A stretch of 64,000 bases of DNA from Nocardiopsis listeri NBRC 13360 (GCF_001570765.1 NZ_BCSH01000006.1:62001-126000); one strand, 5' to 3'. Positions 27,874 through 36,478 are shown, numbered from the stretch's first letter. Notes: a model not told the origin generated them from the letters alone. Program-made: numbers and translations.

Positions 27874-28500
27874 ATGGAAGCGGCCCAGGAGCTCCCTGAC
27901 AAGGAGCTGTTGTCCAGGCACGCTCAGGGTGACGAGCAGGCGTTCGCGGTACTGGTTCGTCGACACCGTGAGCGCCTCTGGGCTGTCGCCATCCGGATGA
28001 TGCACGATCCCGAGGAAGCGTCCGACGCCCTACAGGACGCCTTCCTCTCGGCCTTCCGCCCCGCGGATCGCTTCCGTGGTGAGTCCCAGGTCACCACCTG
28101 GCTGCACCGGATCGTGGTGAACGCGTGCCACGACCGGCTCCGGCGCAGGAAGGTCCGACCGGCCACCCCTACCGAGGACGAGACACTCGACGTCATCTCC
28201 AACGAACGACTCGGTCGGACCGGCGGGGCCCCCGACCACGCCTCCCAGACCGAGTCCCGCCTGGACGTGCACGCCGCCCTCGAACAACTGCCCCTGGACC
28301 AGCGCATGGCACTGACCCTGGTGGACATGCTCGGGTACCGGGTCGACGAGGCCGCCGAGATCCTCGAAGTCGCCACCGGCACGGTCAAGAGCAGATGTGC
28401 GCGAGGTCGCGCCAAACTACTTCCTTCCCTGGCCCATCTAAGGAACCCTGGACTTCCCCGAGACGTCACATCTGGGAGAGGAGGTGCCAACCCATCGTGA
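27874..28500 (+). CDS. sigM: RNA polymerase ECF sigma factor SigM
   Basis: A 208-residue ECF sigma factor. Region 2 (FAVLVRRHRERLWAVAIRMM, then DPEEASDALQDAFLSAFRPA and TWLHRIVVNACHDRLRRRK) binds core polymerase and the -10. Region 4 (ALEQLPLDQRMALTLVDMLG, VDEAAEILEVATGTVKSRCA) reads the -35. Placement between the MurJ/pseudokinase genes and trxBA is that of actinobacterial SigM, a cell-envelope and oxidative-stress sigma factor. Its stop overlaps the anti-sigma start (GTGA), showing translational coupling. Confidence 0.92.
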   Translation: MEAAQELPDKELLSRHAQGDEQAFAVLVRRHRERLWAVAIRMMHDPEEASDALQDAFLSAFRPADRFRGESQVTTWLHRIVVNACHDRLRRRKVRPATPTEDETLDVISNERLGRTGGAPDHASQTESRLDVHAALEQLPLDQRMALTLVDMLGYRVDEAAEILEVATGTVKSRCARGRAKLLPSLAHLRNPGLPRDVTSGRGGANPS

Positions 28501-29342
28501 CGTCCCATCCTGAGGTGGAGGCACTCGCCTTCTTCGCCGAGGACCTTCTGGAACCCGACGAGGAACGCTCTGTCGCCGACCACATCGAGACCTGCGCCAT
28601 CTGCGCGACCACCATCGACGAACTCGCCGGGGTCACCCGTGTGCTCGCCGATGTCCCGGCGCCCACGATGCCGCAGGACGTCGCCGACCTCCTCGACGGT
28701 CGGATCTCCGAGGCCGTCTCCGAACGCGCGGCCGCGGAGCGGCCCACCGGGGGACGCGACGCCACACGACCGGCGGAATCGGACGCACCCGCGTCCGTCA
28801 CACCGATCAGCCGGAAGCGACGTGGTTTCGGTCTGCCCAAGCTCTTCATGGTGGCCGCCGCTTCGGTGTTCGTCATCGGTGCCGGTACCGCGGTGGTCGG
28901 AAGCCTGATGTCCGATGAACCGGACATGGGAGCGGCCTCCCAGCTGTTGGAGGACACCGCGACCGAGGACGCCCCGGACACCGCCCGGTCCTACTCCGCG
29001 GAGGGCGTGGCCAGCGGCACCGTCTACACCGAGGACGGCTTCACGACGCAGGCCTCGGCGGTCCTGGACCAGGCCGGGGACGACGACAGCGTAGGCGTTC
29101 AGTCGGAGGAATCGGCGACGTTGCCCCAAGGAGTGCGAGAATGCGTCGCCCACGTGGAGGCGACCACCGACTCCCACGTCACCCTGGTCGACGACGCCAG
29201 GTGGGAGGGCCCCGAGGGCACCGACCGCGCCTGGGCCCTGTTCACCCGGAACGGTGAAGGCGTCGACGTGCTCGTGGTCGACCCGGTCTGCGCCCGCGGT
29301 GGTGACCTGGACTCGGCCGTCCTCGCCGAGGGAAGCCTCTGA
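28497..29342 (+). CDS. Zinc-binding anti-sigma factor for SigM
   Basis: A 281-residue membrane protein. The N-terminal anti-sigma domain has the ZAS motif HIETCAICATTIDEL (H-x3-C-x2-C). A linker leads to one membrane segment (LFMVAAASVFVIGAGTAVVG) and an acidic extracellular domain of about 150 residues with Cys in RECVAHVEA and DPVCARGG. It should hold SigM inactive until an envelope or redox signal. GTG 28497 overlaps the sigM stop, with GGAGG about 12 nt upstream. Confidence 0.85.
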   Translation: MTSHPEVEALAFFAEDLLEPDEERSVADHIETCAICATTIDELAGVTRVLADVPAPTMPQDVADLLDGRISEAVSERAAAERPTGGRDATRPAESDAPASVTPISRKRRGFGLPKLFMVAAASVFVIGAGTAVVGSLMSDEPDMGAASQLLEDTATEDAPDTARSYSAEGVASGTVYTEDGFTTQASAVLDQAGDDDSVGVQSEESATLPQGVRECVAHVEATTDSHVTLVDDARWEGPEGTDRAWALFTRNGEGVDVLVVDPVCARGGDLDSAVLAEGSL

Positions 29343-29478
29343 CGGTGCCGTTAGGCGCCTCCGCTTCGCTTCGGCGTGTTCGGGCACCCCGAAGAGTCAG
29401 GAATGGGTCGAAGGAAACACAGCGGTGCCTACGGCGTGATCCTCGTACCTCGGATCCCAGGTCGTGTTCCTCGGCCGA

Positions 29479-30174
29479 CTACCCCCGTGCGGGTCCGCCC
29501 TCTCCGGGCCGGACGAGGCCGCTCTCATAGGCGACCACGACCAGACCCACTCGGTCCCGCACCCCGAGCTTGGCCAGCAGTCGACCGACGTGGGTACGTG
29601 CCGTCGCCGGGCTGAGGTGGAGCTCTGTACCGATCTCCTGGTTGGACATGCCCCGACCGACGAGACCGAGGACCTCACGTTCCCTTCCGGTGACGCCGGC
29701 CAGGCGTTCGTCCGCGTTCGGCGGAGGTTCGACGCGTGCCAGACGTTCGACGACCCGACGGGTCACCCCCGGGGACAACAGGGCATCGCCCGCGGCGACC
29801 GTTCGGACCGCCTCGCGCAGTTCCCGGGGGCCGGCGTCCTTGAGGAGGAACCCGGCCGCGCCCAGGCGCAGCGCCCCGAACACGTTGTCGTCCTCCCCGA
29901 AGGTGGTGAGCACCACCACCCGGGTGTCGACATGTCGGCGCCCCGACGTGTCGACACGTCGACGTTCCAACTCCCGCAGCACGCCCAGACCGTCCACCGC
30001 GGGCATCTGTAGGTCTAACAGCAGCACGTCCGGGCGGAAGCGGTCGAGTTCTACCAGGGCCGCACGCCCGTCGGAGGCCTCCGACACCACCTCGATGTCG
30101 CCGTCCCGTTCCAACAACGCCCGTACCCCGGCCCGCACCAGCGGCTGGTCGTCGGCCAACAGCACCCGGATCAC
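29479..30174 (-). CDS. NarL/LuxR-type response regulator with a palindrome-encoded insertion
   Basis: A 231-residue DNA-binding regulator. The receiver domain starts MIRVLLADDQPLVRAGVRAL, phospho-acceptor Asp54 is in LLLDLQMPAV, and Lys in FLLKDAG. The C-terminal LuxR helix-turn-helix is LTGREREVL-like (VTGREREVLGLVGRGMSNQE). Between the third helix and fourth strand it has about 11 extra residues (RRRVDTSGRRHVD) compared with the family. They are encoded by a GTCGAC palindrome at 29924-29957. The ATG overlaps the end of the sensor kinase gene, so they form one operon. Target genes unknown. Confidence 0.9.
   Translation of the reverse strand: MIRVLLADDQPLVRAGVRALLERDGDIEVVSEASDGRAALVELDRFRPDVLLLDLQMPAVDGLGVLRELERRRVDTSGRRHVDTRVVVLTTFGEDDNVFGALRLGAAGFLLKDAGPRELREAVRTVAAGDALLSPGVTRRVVERLARVEPPPNADERLAGVTGREREVLGLVGRGMSNQEIGTELHLSPATARTHVGRLLAKLGVRDRVGLVVVAYESGLVRPGEGGPARG
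29924..29957. repeat. GTCGAC palindrome inside a response-regulator gene
   Basis: Arms GTGTCGACATGTCGG and CCGACGTGTCGACAC (14 of 15 paired) around a 4-nt loop, followed by another GTCGAC. The encoded residues are extra relative to normal NarL-type receivers, which suggests insertion. Confidence 0.65.
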
Positions 30175-31322
30175 ACGCCACCTCCGACCGGCAGGCGAAC
30201 ACCGACACGGAAACCACCGGTCGGCGCCGTATCGAACACCACGGTCCCCTCCGCCATGCGCACCCTTTCCCGCATTCCCGTCAGTCCACTGCCCTCCCGC
30301 ACCGGCGTCTCCATGGTCCTCCCGTCGTCGGCCACCGTGACGACGAGTTCGTCGCCGTCCCGTTCCAGGAGCACCGTGGCACGTCGAGCCCGCGCGTGCC
30401 GCAACGTGTTGGTGAGCGCCTCCTGGATCACCCGGTAGGCGGTCGCGTCGACCAACGCCGTCAGCCCCTCCCCCGCCGAGCCAGACACCCGCACCATCAG
30501 TCCCGCGTCGCGTACGGATTCCACGAGGCCCTCCAGGTGAGCCAGCCCCGCGATCGGTTCGACCTCCGCCCCCGGCTCGCGCAGGGCACGGACCGTGGAG
30601 CGCAGATCGCGCAGCCCCTCACGGGACGCCTGGGTGACGTGGGCCAGTTCGTCACGAGCGGTGGGAAGGTCGACCTCGTCCTCCTCCAACGCCTCGGCGG
30701 CCACCGAGGCGTGCAAGGAGACCACGGACAGGTGGTGCCCCACCGCGTCGTGCAGGTCCCTGGCGATCCTGGTACGTTCCCGAGCCAGCAGTTCGGCGGC
30801 CTCGGCGTCCCGCGCCTGGGCATCCAGCACGGCGATGCGTTCCCGCTGCCGTGCCCCCTCACGTCGTTGTCCGGTTCCGTCCCCGAGCGCGATCGCCGCG
30901 CCCATGACCGCGACCGTGGACGCGAGTTCGTACCCGAGCAGGTAGGCGACGTCCTGGCCTTGGCCCAGGCGTGCCAGGGTCGACACCACCAGGAGGGTGA
31001 TCGAACTCCCGGCCGCCCACTCCGTCCTCCCCGCCTCGGCGGCCGAGTACAGGGCACCGGCCATGGGGATCGCCAGTCCGATCGTCGGCAGTCCGATGAC
31101 GTAGTTGCCGACGACCAGGACACAGGTGACCAGAAGGACCGTCACGGGGGCCTGTCGGCGCAACAGCATGAGCGCGCCGAGCAGCAGGGCCATCACGTAG
31201 CCCAGGGCCTGGTTCCCCTCACCACCGACATCCGCTCCGACCGCGATCGCCACCACGGCGAACACGGCGAAGCCGAACAGGACGTCGACGACGAGGCCTT
31301 GACGGGTGGACTGTTCCGGCAT
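30171..31322 (-). CDS. Sensor histidine kinase (HisKA_3, NarL-partner type)
   Basis: A 383-residue membrane kinase. Five or six hydrophobic segments fill residues 10-145 with no large extracellular domain. The dimerisation/phospho-acceptor motif RERTRIARDLHDAVGHHLSV places the autophosphorylated His at about 191. The ATPase domain has the N-box YRVIQEALTNTLRHARA and the G-box region REGSGLTGMRERV. It overlaps the response regulator start by 4 nt, so it is the cognate pair. The sensed signal is not apparent; many such kinases respond to membrane or antibiotic stress. Confidence 0.92.
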   Translation of the reverse strand: MPEQSTRQGLVVDVLFGFAVFAVVAIAVGADVGGEGNQALGYVMALLLGALMLLRRQAPVTVLLVTCVLVVGNYVIGLPTIGLAIPMAGALYSAAEAGRTEWAAGSSITLLVVSTLARLGQGQDVAYLLGYELASTVAVMGAAIALGDGTGQRREGARQRERIAVLDAQARDAEAAELLARERTRIARDLHDAVGHHLSVVSLHASVAAEALEEDEVDLPTARDELAHVTQASREGLRDLRSTVRALREPGAEVEPIAGLAHLEGLVESVRDAGLMVRVSGSAGEGLTALVDATAYRVIQEALTNTLRHARARRATVLLERDGDELVVTVADDGRTMETPVREGSGLTGMRERVRMAEGTVVFDTAPTGGFRVGVRLPVGGGV

Positions 31323-31499
31323 GCGTCGATTCTAGGGAGCGAGGACTCCCTCGCTCGTAGGCCCACGGACGCGCGTCGGTACGCGTTCCGACGTACGAAC
31401 GAGAGCCCCCGCGCAGACGCGGACGAGGGTGTGCGCGATGCAGGATCGGTGCCGTCGGGACACATCGACGACGCGAAGCCATCGACCTGTGAGGCACCC

Positions 31500-31937
31500 A
31501 TGCCACAGCACACCACTTCCACGCCACGAGGACTGTTCTCCGACATCACGTGGCCACTCGTCCTCGGCCTGGGGGCGCTCGCCCTGATCCGGCCCCTACT
31601 GCGCGTCACGGGCATCGCGGACGCCCTCGCCCAGGGCGGGCCCTTGGTCCCCGTGTCCACGACCGTCCTCATCACCGTGTCGTGGGTCGCGGCGGTCCTG
31701 GTCGCGCGCGTCCCGCGCCCCTTCCTCACCCTCGTCCACACCGGTGTGGCCTACGGAGTCCTCGCCGTCGCGCTGAGCGCGGTCCTGTCGCCCATCCTCG
31801 ACGGTCGACTCCAGGGGCCGCTCACCGACCCCTTCGCCCTGGTGATGGTGCTCGTGCTGAACGCCGGCTGGGGTGCGGCGGCGGGTGGGATCGCCCTGGG
31901 GATCCGAGGCCTGACCGGAGGGGGTGTCGAACGCTGA
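31500..31937 (+). CDS. Small four-pass membrane protein, function unknown
   Basis: A 145-residue protein (MPQHTTSTPRGLFSDITWPL) with four hydrophobic segments: PLVLGLGALALIRPLLRV, VPVSTTVLITVSWVAAVLVA, VHTGVAYGVLAVALSAVL and LVMVLVLNAGWGAAAGGIAL. It is divergent from the sensor kinase across 177 bp and may be a target or accessory of that system, which is inference. The GC-rich frame extends far upstream, but ATG 31500 best fits the membrane topology. No family recognised. Confidence 0.65.
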   Translation: MPQHTTSTPRGLFSDITWPLVLGLGALALIRPLLRVTGIADALAQGGPLVPVSTTVLITVSWVAAVLVARVPRPFLTLVHTGVAYGVLAVALSAVLSPILDGRLQGPLTDPFALVMVLVLNAGWGAAAGGIALGIRGLTGGGVER

Positions 31938-31976
31938 GGCCCACACCCGCCCACGAGCAGGACGGATGTCCCGGAG

Positions 31977-32002
31977 GGAATGCGGTGCGCCTACCATCGG
32001 TT
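31977..32002 (+). promoter_or_regulatory. Sigma-R type promoter of trxBA
   Basis: GGGAAT (31976-31981), exactly 18 bp, then GTT (32000-32002). This matches the actinomycete SigR/SigH thiol-stress consensus GGGAAT-N18-GTT. The expected start site near 32009 leaves a 5' leader of about 65 nt before trxB. Streptomyces trxBA is a classic SigR target. Confidence 0.85.
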
Positions 32003-32072
32003 GTGCTAACCATCTTCCCTCCGGTCACTCCATGGTGGCCAGGAAAGCCGACTGCTTGAAGGGCCTACCAGC

Positions 32073-33005
32073 GTGAGCGACGTCCGCAATGTCATCATCA
32101 TCGGTTCCGGTCCGGCGGGATACACCGCCGCCGTCTACGCCGCCCGGGCCGAGCTGCGCCCGCTGGTCTTCGAAGGTTCGATCACGGCCGGCGGCGCCTT
32201 GATGAACACCACCGACGTGGAGAACTTCCCCGGCTTCCCGGACGGCATCATGGGCCCCGACCTCATGGACAACCTGCGCAAGCAGGCTGAGCGTTTCGGT
32301 GCGGAACTGGTCCCCGAGGACGTCACCGAGGTCGAGTTGAACAAGCCCGTCAAGGAGGTCACCGCCGGGGGCGAGACCTTCCTGGCGCACACCGTCATCC
32401 TGGCCACCGGTTCGGGCTACCGCGAGTTGGGCGTGCCCGGTGAGAAGGAACTCTCGGGCCGGGGCACCTCCTGGTGCGCCACCTGTGACGGCTTCTTCTT
32501 CCGCGACCAGGACATCGCCGTGGTCGGCGGTGGCGACACCGCGATGGAGGAGGCCCTGTTCCTCACCCGCTTCGCCAAGTCCGTGACGGTGATCCACCGC
32601 CGCGACGAGCTGCGCGCCAGCAAGATCATGGGCGAGCGCGCCTTCGCCAACGACAAGATCAAGTTCGTCTGGGACACCGAGGTCGTCGAGGTCCTCGGCG
32701 ATGAGCGGGTCAGCGGCCTCAAGATCCGCAACCGCGAGAGCGGCGAGGAGAGCACCCTGGACGTGACGGGCCTGTTCGTCGCGATCGGCCACGACCCGCG
32801 GGTGGAGCTCTTCAAGGACCAGATCGAACTCGACGGGGAGGGTTACGTGAAGGCGGACTTCCCGTCCACCCGGACCAACCTCGCCGGTGTATTCGCCGCG
32901 GGCGACGTGGTCGACCACCAGTACCGCCAGGCGATCACGGCCGCGGGCACCGGCTGCTCCGCCGCACTGGACGCCGAGCGTTACCTCGCCGAGCACGGCA
33001 ACTGA
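32073..33005 (+). CDS. trxB: Thioredoxin reductase
   Basis: FAD/NADPH enzyme that reduces thioredoxin. The 310-residue product starts at GTG 32073. The FAD-binding motif [20 protein letters not shown] is at 9-28, redox-active Cys135 and Cys138 are in SWCATCDG, the NADPH site is [15 protein letters not shown], and FAD contact [16 protein letters not shown] is near the end. The upstream promoter fits SigR control by thiol oxidation. trxA follows after 43 bp. Confidence 0.97.
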   Translation: MSDVRNVIIIGSGPAGYTAAVYAARAELRPLVFEGSITAGGALMNTTDVENFPGFPDGIMGPDLMDNLRKQAERFGAELVPEDVTEVELNKPVKEVTAGGETFLAHTVILATGSGYRELGVPGEKELSGRGTSWCATCDGFFFRDQDIAVVGGGDTAMEEALFLTRFAKSVTVIHRRDELRASKIMGERAFANDKIKFVWDTEVVEVLGDERVSGLKIRNRESGEESTLDVTGLFVAIGHDPRVELFKDQIELDGEGYVKADFPSTRTNLAGVFAAGDVVDHQYRQAITAAGTGCSAALDAERYLAEHGN

Positions 33006-33048
33006 CCTTCCCCCCACCCGGTTTCGTCGAACCAAGGAGAACCAAGCA

Positions 33049-33372
33049 GTGTCGACCGTCAAGAACGTCACCGACGCCACCTTCAAGGAGGAGGTCCTCG
33101 CCAGCGACAAGCCCGTGCTGGTGGACTTCTGGGCCGACTGGTGCGGCCCCTGCAAGCAGATGGCCCCGGTCCTGGACAAGCTGGCCGAGGAATACGGCGA
33201 CAAGATCGATGTCGTCAAGATCAACACCGACCAGAACCCCGAGACGCCGCGCGCCTACAACGTCATGTCGCTGCCGACCATGAACGTCTACAAGGACGGC
33301 GAGGTCGTCAAGCAGCTCATCGGCGCCAAGCCGAAGCGGGTCCTGGAGAAGGAACTCGGCGAGTTCCTGTAA
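33049..33372 (+). CDS. trxA: Thioredoxin
   Basis: A 107-residue thiol-disulfide oxidoreductase kept reduced by TrxB. The active site is FWADWCGPCKQMAPVL (Cys32, Cys35), and the cis-Pro is in VMSLPTMNVYKDG. GTG 33049 has AAGGAGA 9 nt upstream. It is co-transcribed with trxB and ends in a terminator at 33382-33416. Confidence 0.97.
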   Translation: MSTVKNVTDATFKEEVLASDKPVLVDFWADWCGPCKQMAPVLDKLAEEYGDKIDVVKINTDQNPETPRAYNVMSLPTMNVYKDGEVVKQLIGAKPKRVLEKELGEFL

Positions 33373-33381
33373 CCGACCCCG

Positions 33382-33416
33382 CGAGAGGCCCTCAGGTGAT
33401 GCCTGGGGGCCTCTCG
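33382..33416 (+). terminator. Terminator of trxBA
   Basis: Stem CGAGAGGCCC / GGGCCTCTCG with inner CAGG/CCTG pairing, 10 bp after the trxA stop; followed by TCGTCGTCTT. Confidence 0.85.
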
Positions 33417-33503
33417 TCGTCTTCGGTGGCCCGCGTGCGAGTCGGCGCACGCCGACCGCCCCAGGGGGGGCCATGGCGCTTCGGCCATCTTCGAGGCCGT
33501 TCG

Positions 33504-33519
33504 CGTTTCACGTGAAACG
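33504..33519. other. parS site (CGTTTCACGTGAAACG)
   Basis: ParB-binding palindrome; matches the 14-bp core GTTTCACGTGAAAC exactly. In the trxA-parB spacer. Confidence 0.9.
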
Positions 33520-33538
33520 TCTCGAAAGCGGGGGCGCG

Positions 33539-33554
33539 TGTTTCACGTGAAACA
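33539..33554. other. parS site (TGTTTCACGTGAAACA)
   Basis: Perfect consensus parS. Embedded in a perfect 36-bp palindrome, 33529-33564 (left half CGGGGGCGCGTGTTTCAC). Confidence 0.97.
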
Positions 33555-33605
33555 CGCGCCCCCGAAGACGCCTCGGTGACGACCCTCGAACACGAACGAG
33601 GGCGG

Positions 33606-33621
33606 TGTTTCACGTGAAACA
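33606..33621. other. parS site inside a 34-bp palindrome
   Basis: Perfect consensus parS. The whole of 33597-33630 is a perfect palindrome (left half CGAGGGCGGTGTTTCAC), 36 bp beyond the parB stop, so it could also fold as a bidirectional terminator for trxBA and parB. Confidence 0.97.
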
Positions 33622-33665
33622 CCGCCCTCGGATCACGCCCCCACTCGGTTACGAGGGTGGCGCCA

Positions 33666-34646
33666 TCACGGTTCGATCTGCTTGATGATCCGCTCCAGGT
33701 CCTCCATCGTCGCGAACTCCACGACGATCTTGCCCTTCTTTCGGCCGATGTCCACCTTCACGGTGGTGTCGAGCCGGTCTCCGAAACGGGACGCCCACTC
33801 CTCGACCTGAGGCGGATTGGAGATGCGCCCGGTGGACCGGCGCGCCTTCTCCCCGTCGTCGAGGTCATGACCCTTGCGGCGCAGGGCGACGATCTCCTCC
33901 AACGTGCGGACCGACAGGCCTTCGTTGTTGACCCGCTCGGCCAGACGCTCCTGGGCCTCCGGGTCATCGATCGACAGAAGCGAACGGGCGTGCCCGGCGC
34001 TCAGTACCCCGGCCGCCACCCACCTCTGCACCTTCCCCGGGAGGCGCAGCAGACGCAACGTGTTGGAGATGTGCGACCGCGACTTGCCGACGCTCTGGGC
34101 CAACTCCTCCTGGGTGGTCCCGAAGTCGTCCAGCATCTGTTGGTAGGCGGCCGCCTCCTCCAGCGGGTTGAGCTGCTGCCGGTGCAGGTTCTCCAGCAAC
34201 GCCTCTCGGAGGAGTTCGTCGTCGTTGGTCCTACGAACGATCGCCGGCACACGGTCCAGGCCCGCGGACTTGCTCGCCCGGAACCGCCGCTCCCCCATGA
34301 TCAGCTCGTAACGAGGATCCTTCCCGCCCTGGAGCTTGCGGACCACGATGGGCTGGAGCAGACCCACCTCGACGATGGAGTCCCTCAGCTCTTCGAGGGC
34401 CTCCTCGTCGAAGTGGGTGCGAGGCTGCCGAGGATTCGGCGTGATCGCGGTGAGCGCGATCTCGTCGATGTAGGTGCCGTCGGGGAGTTCGTTGGGGGCT
34501 TCGACCACCGCGGGCTCGGGGGTGGTGGGTTCCGTGGGCGCGGGTGCCTCCGGGACACTCTCCACCGGCGCGGGGGCCGCCGGTCCCTGCGGGATGAGCG
34601 CCCCCAATCCCTTGCCCAGTCCGCGCCGCTGCTGGCTCACCGGCAA
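33666..34646 (-). CDS. parB: Chromosome-partitioning protein ParB
   Basis: CTP-dependent clamp that loads at parS and spreads to form the origin partition complex. The 326-residue protein starts MPVSQQRRGLGKGLGALIPQ, a short ParA-interaction region. A Pro/Ala-rich linker and the N-terminal domain follow, with the CTP-binding motif IMGERRFRASKSAGL and LREALLENLHRQQLNPLEEA. The helix-turn-helix that reads parS is EELAQSVGKSRSHISNTLRL, and the C-terminal dimerisation domain is KIVVEFATMEDLERIIKQI. Eight further parS-like sites lie around it. Co-oriented with parA, with a parS site at 34693 between the two. Confidence 0.96.
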   Translation of the reverse strand: MPVSQQRRGLGKGLGALIPQGPAAPAPVESVPEAPAPTEPTTPEPAVVEAPNELPDGTYIDEIALTAITPNPRQPRTHFDEEALEELRDSIVEVGLLQPIVVRKLQGGKDPRYELIMGERRFRASKSAGLDRVPAIVRRTNDDELLREALLENLHRQQLNPLEEAAAYQQMLDDFGTTQEELAQSVGKSRSHISNTLRLLRLPGKVQRWVAAGVLSAGHARSLLSIDDPEAQERLAERVNNEGLSVRTLEEIVALRRKGHDLDDGEKARRSTGRISNPPQVEEWASRFGDRLDTTVKVDIGRKKGKIVVEFATMEDLERIIKQIEP

Positions 34647-34692
34647 TTCCCTTCACAATCCTTGTACTGATCCGACCGACCGACGGCCGGGA

Positions 34693-34708
34693 TGTTTCAC
34701 GTGAAACA
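34693..34708. other. parS site between parA and parB
   Basis: Perfect TGTTTCACGTGAAACA in the 69-bp spacer; could let ParB repress its own gene. Confidence 0.97.
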
Positions 34709-34715
34709 GTCGCCG

Positions 34716-35750
34716 TCAGCCGGCGCTGAGCCCCTCCGCGCGGTGGGCGATCTCGCGCGCCGCCCCGAGGTAGGCCACCGCACCGGTGGACGTGGGGTCG
34801 TAGGTCATGACCGACTGCGCGTAGCTCGGCGCCTCGGAGACACGGACGCTTCTCGGCACCAACGTGTTCAGGACCAGGTCCCCGAAGTGCGAACGCACCT
34901 CCTCGGCCACCTGTTGGGACAAACGGGTACGCCCGTCGTACATCGTCAGCAGGATGGTGCTTATCGACAGCCCGGTGTTGAGGTGGGACTTGACCAACTC
35001 GACGTTGCGCAGCAACTGACCGAGCCCCTCCAACGCGTAGTACTCGCACTGGATCGGAATCATGACCTCATCACAAGCGACCATCGCGTTGACCGTCAGC
35101 AGGCCGAGCGAAGGAGGGCAGTCGATGAGGATGTAGTCGAGGTCCGTGGTGTCGTAGGCCGCGAAGGCACGCTTGAGACGGGCCTCCCGAGCCACCAGCG
35201 AGACCAACTCGATCTCCGCGCCGGCCAGGTCGATGGTGGCCGGGGCACACCACAGGTTCGGGATGTCCGGCACCGGCTGGGCCAGGTTGCGGATCTCCTC
35301 GTCCTCCACCAGGCAGTGGTAGATGGATCGAGTCTGGGCGTCGCGTTCCATGCCAAGAGCGGTGGACGCGTTCCCCTGCGGGTCGAGGTCGACCACGAGG
35401 ACGCGCTGTCCATGCATGGCGAGGGCGGCGGCGATGTTCACCGTCGTGGTGGTCTTGCCAACGCCCCCCTTCTGGTTGGCGACGCTGATGATGCGACAGG
35501 TCTTGGGGCGAGGCCAGGCATCTTCGTGTCCTTGGCCGGCCATGGCCGCACGGGCCACCTGCGCTATGGGCGTTTCGGGTGCGACGGCGTGCGTGGCCCC
35601 CCATGTTTCACCTGAAACAGGGGGCTGGCCCGCCGCTGGTTCCGGCGATGTTTCACGTGAAACATCGAGCAGGTCGCCATAAGCACCCGCCGGTGTTTCA
35701 CGTGAAACACCGGCTTCGTCGGCTGGATTCTGGGGCACGAATGAGTTCAC
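34716..35750 (-). CDS. parA: Chromosome-partitioning ATPase ParA
   Basis: Deviant Walker ATPase that works with ParB to segregate origins. The 344-residue product has Walker A ISVANQKGGVGKTTTTVNIA starting near residue 88, switch I VLVVDLDPQGNASTALGM and Walker B YILIDCPPSLGLLTVNAM. The first 82 residues are an extension holding VSRET at 15-19, VSRET at 30-34 and VSGET at 45-49. These are in-frame translations of three parS palindromes spaced 45 bp apart. A start after these repeats is possible, but ATG 35750 overlaps the rsmG stop (ATGA), which supports the full length. Confidence 0.93.
   Translation of the reverse strand: MNSFVPQNPADEAGVSRETPAGAYGDLLDVSRETSPEPAAGQPPVSGETWGATHAVAPETPIAQVARAAMAGQGHEDAWPRPKTCRIISVANQKGGVGKTTTTVNIAAALAMHGQRVLVVDLDPQGNASTALGMERDAQTRSIYHCLVEDEEIRNLAQPVPDIPNLWCAPATIDLAGAEIELVSLVAREARLKRAFAAYDTTDLDYILIDCPPSLGLLTVNAMVACDEVMIPIQCEYYALEGLGQLLRNVELVKSHLNTGLSISTILLTMYDGRTRLSQQVAEEVRSHFGDLVLNTLVPRSVRVSEAPSYAQSVMTYDPTSTGAVAYLGAAREIAHRAEGLSAG
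35604..35619. other. parS-like site in parA (TGTTTCACCTGAAACA)
   Basis: One mismatch to the parS consensus at the centre. Encodes VSGET of ParA; lies 45 bp from the next site. Confidence 0.75.
35649..35664. other. parS site in parA
   Basis: Perfect consensus within the 22-bp palindrome 35646-35667; encodes VSRET of ParA. Confidence 0.97.
35694..35709. other. parS site in parA
   Basis: Perfect consensus within the 26-bp palindrome 35689-35714; encodes VSRET of ParA, 45 bp from the site at 35649. Confidence 0.97.
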
Positions 35751-36478
35751 CTCTTCCGTCCGCGCTTCTTCTTGCCGTCCCGCCTCTTCTTCTGTGAACC
35801 TTTGGAGGAGGACGGACCACCGTCGGATGTCACCGTGACGCGAACGACCGTGGTAGCGGGATCGACCTTACCCCGCCCCACCCTGATCACATCGCAGACG
35901 CTAGGCCGCATTTTCAAAACGTCTTGTTCCGCCTCCGCGAGTTCGGTCTCCGCCTGCTCCCCCTTGAGGGCCAACAGGCTGCCGTCCTTGCGCAACAGCG
36001 GCAACGACCAACCCGCCAGACGTGACAGCGGCGCGACCGCACGAGCGGTGACGAAGTCGGTGTACAACTCGCCACGCACCTCCTCGGCACGTCCACGGCG
36101 CACCGTCACATTGTCCAGGCCGAGCATCTCGACGGCTTCCTCCAGGAAGACCGTCCTTCGCAGCAGCGGTTCCAGGAGGGTCATCCGGATGTCGGGGCGC
36201 AGCAGCCCGATCACCAACCCGGGCAGCCCGGCACCCGATCCGACGTCGACCACCTCCGCCCCCTCCGGGATCAACTCCTCAACGACAGCACAGTTGATGA
36301 GATGCCGCTCCCATAGACGGGGCACCTCGCGCGGGCCGATCAGCCCTCGGCGCACACCATCGTCGGCGAGCAGTTCGGCGAAACGGATCGCCACGGGGAG
36401 GCTGTCGCCGAACACCTCCACCGCCTGTGAGGAGGGTACGGGGGGCGTAGCGCCGGTCTCCTCAGCGCCCGAGGTCAT
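35747..36478 (-). CDS. rsmG: 16S rRNA (guanine(527)-N7)-methyltransferase RsmG
   Basis: Methylates G527 of 16S rRNA; loss causes low-level streptomycin resistance in many bacteria. The 243-residue protein contains LIGPREVPRLWERHLINCAV, the SAM-binding motif [20 protein letters not shown], and VTARAVAPLSRLAGWSLPLL. The C-terminus adds a basic Lys/Arg-rich tail. Start ATG 36478 (MTSGAEETGATPPV) was preferred over an upstream frame beginning MFHVKH, which is simply a parS site read as protein. It overlaps parA by 4 nt. Confidence 0.95.
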   Translation of the reverse strand: MTSGAEETGATPPVPSSQAVEVFGDSLPVAIRFAELLADDGVRRGLIGPREVPRLWERHLINCAVVEELIPEGAEVVDVGSGAGLPGLVIGLLRPDIRMTLLEPLLRRTVFLEEAVEMLGLDNVTVRRGRAEEVRGELYTDFVTARAVAPLSRLAGWSLPLLRKDGSLLALKGEQAETELAEAEQDVLKMRPSVCDVIRVGRGKVDPATTVVRVTVTSDGGPSSSKGSQKKRRDGKKKRGRKR

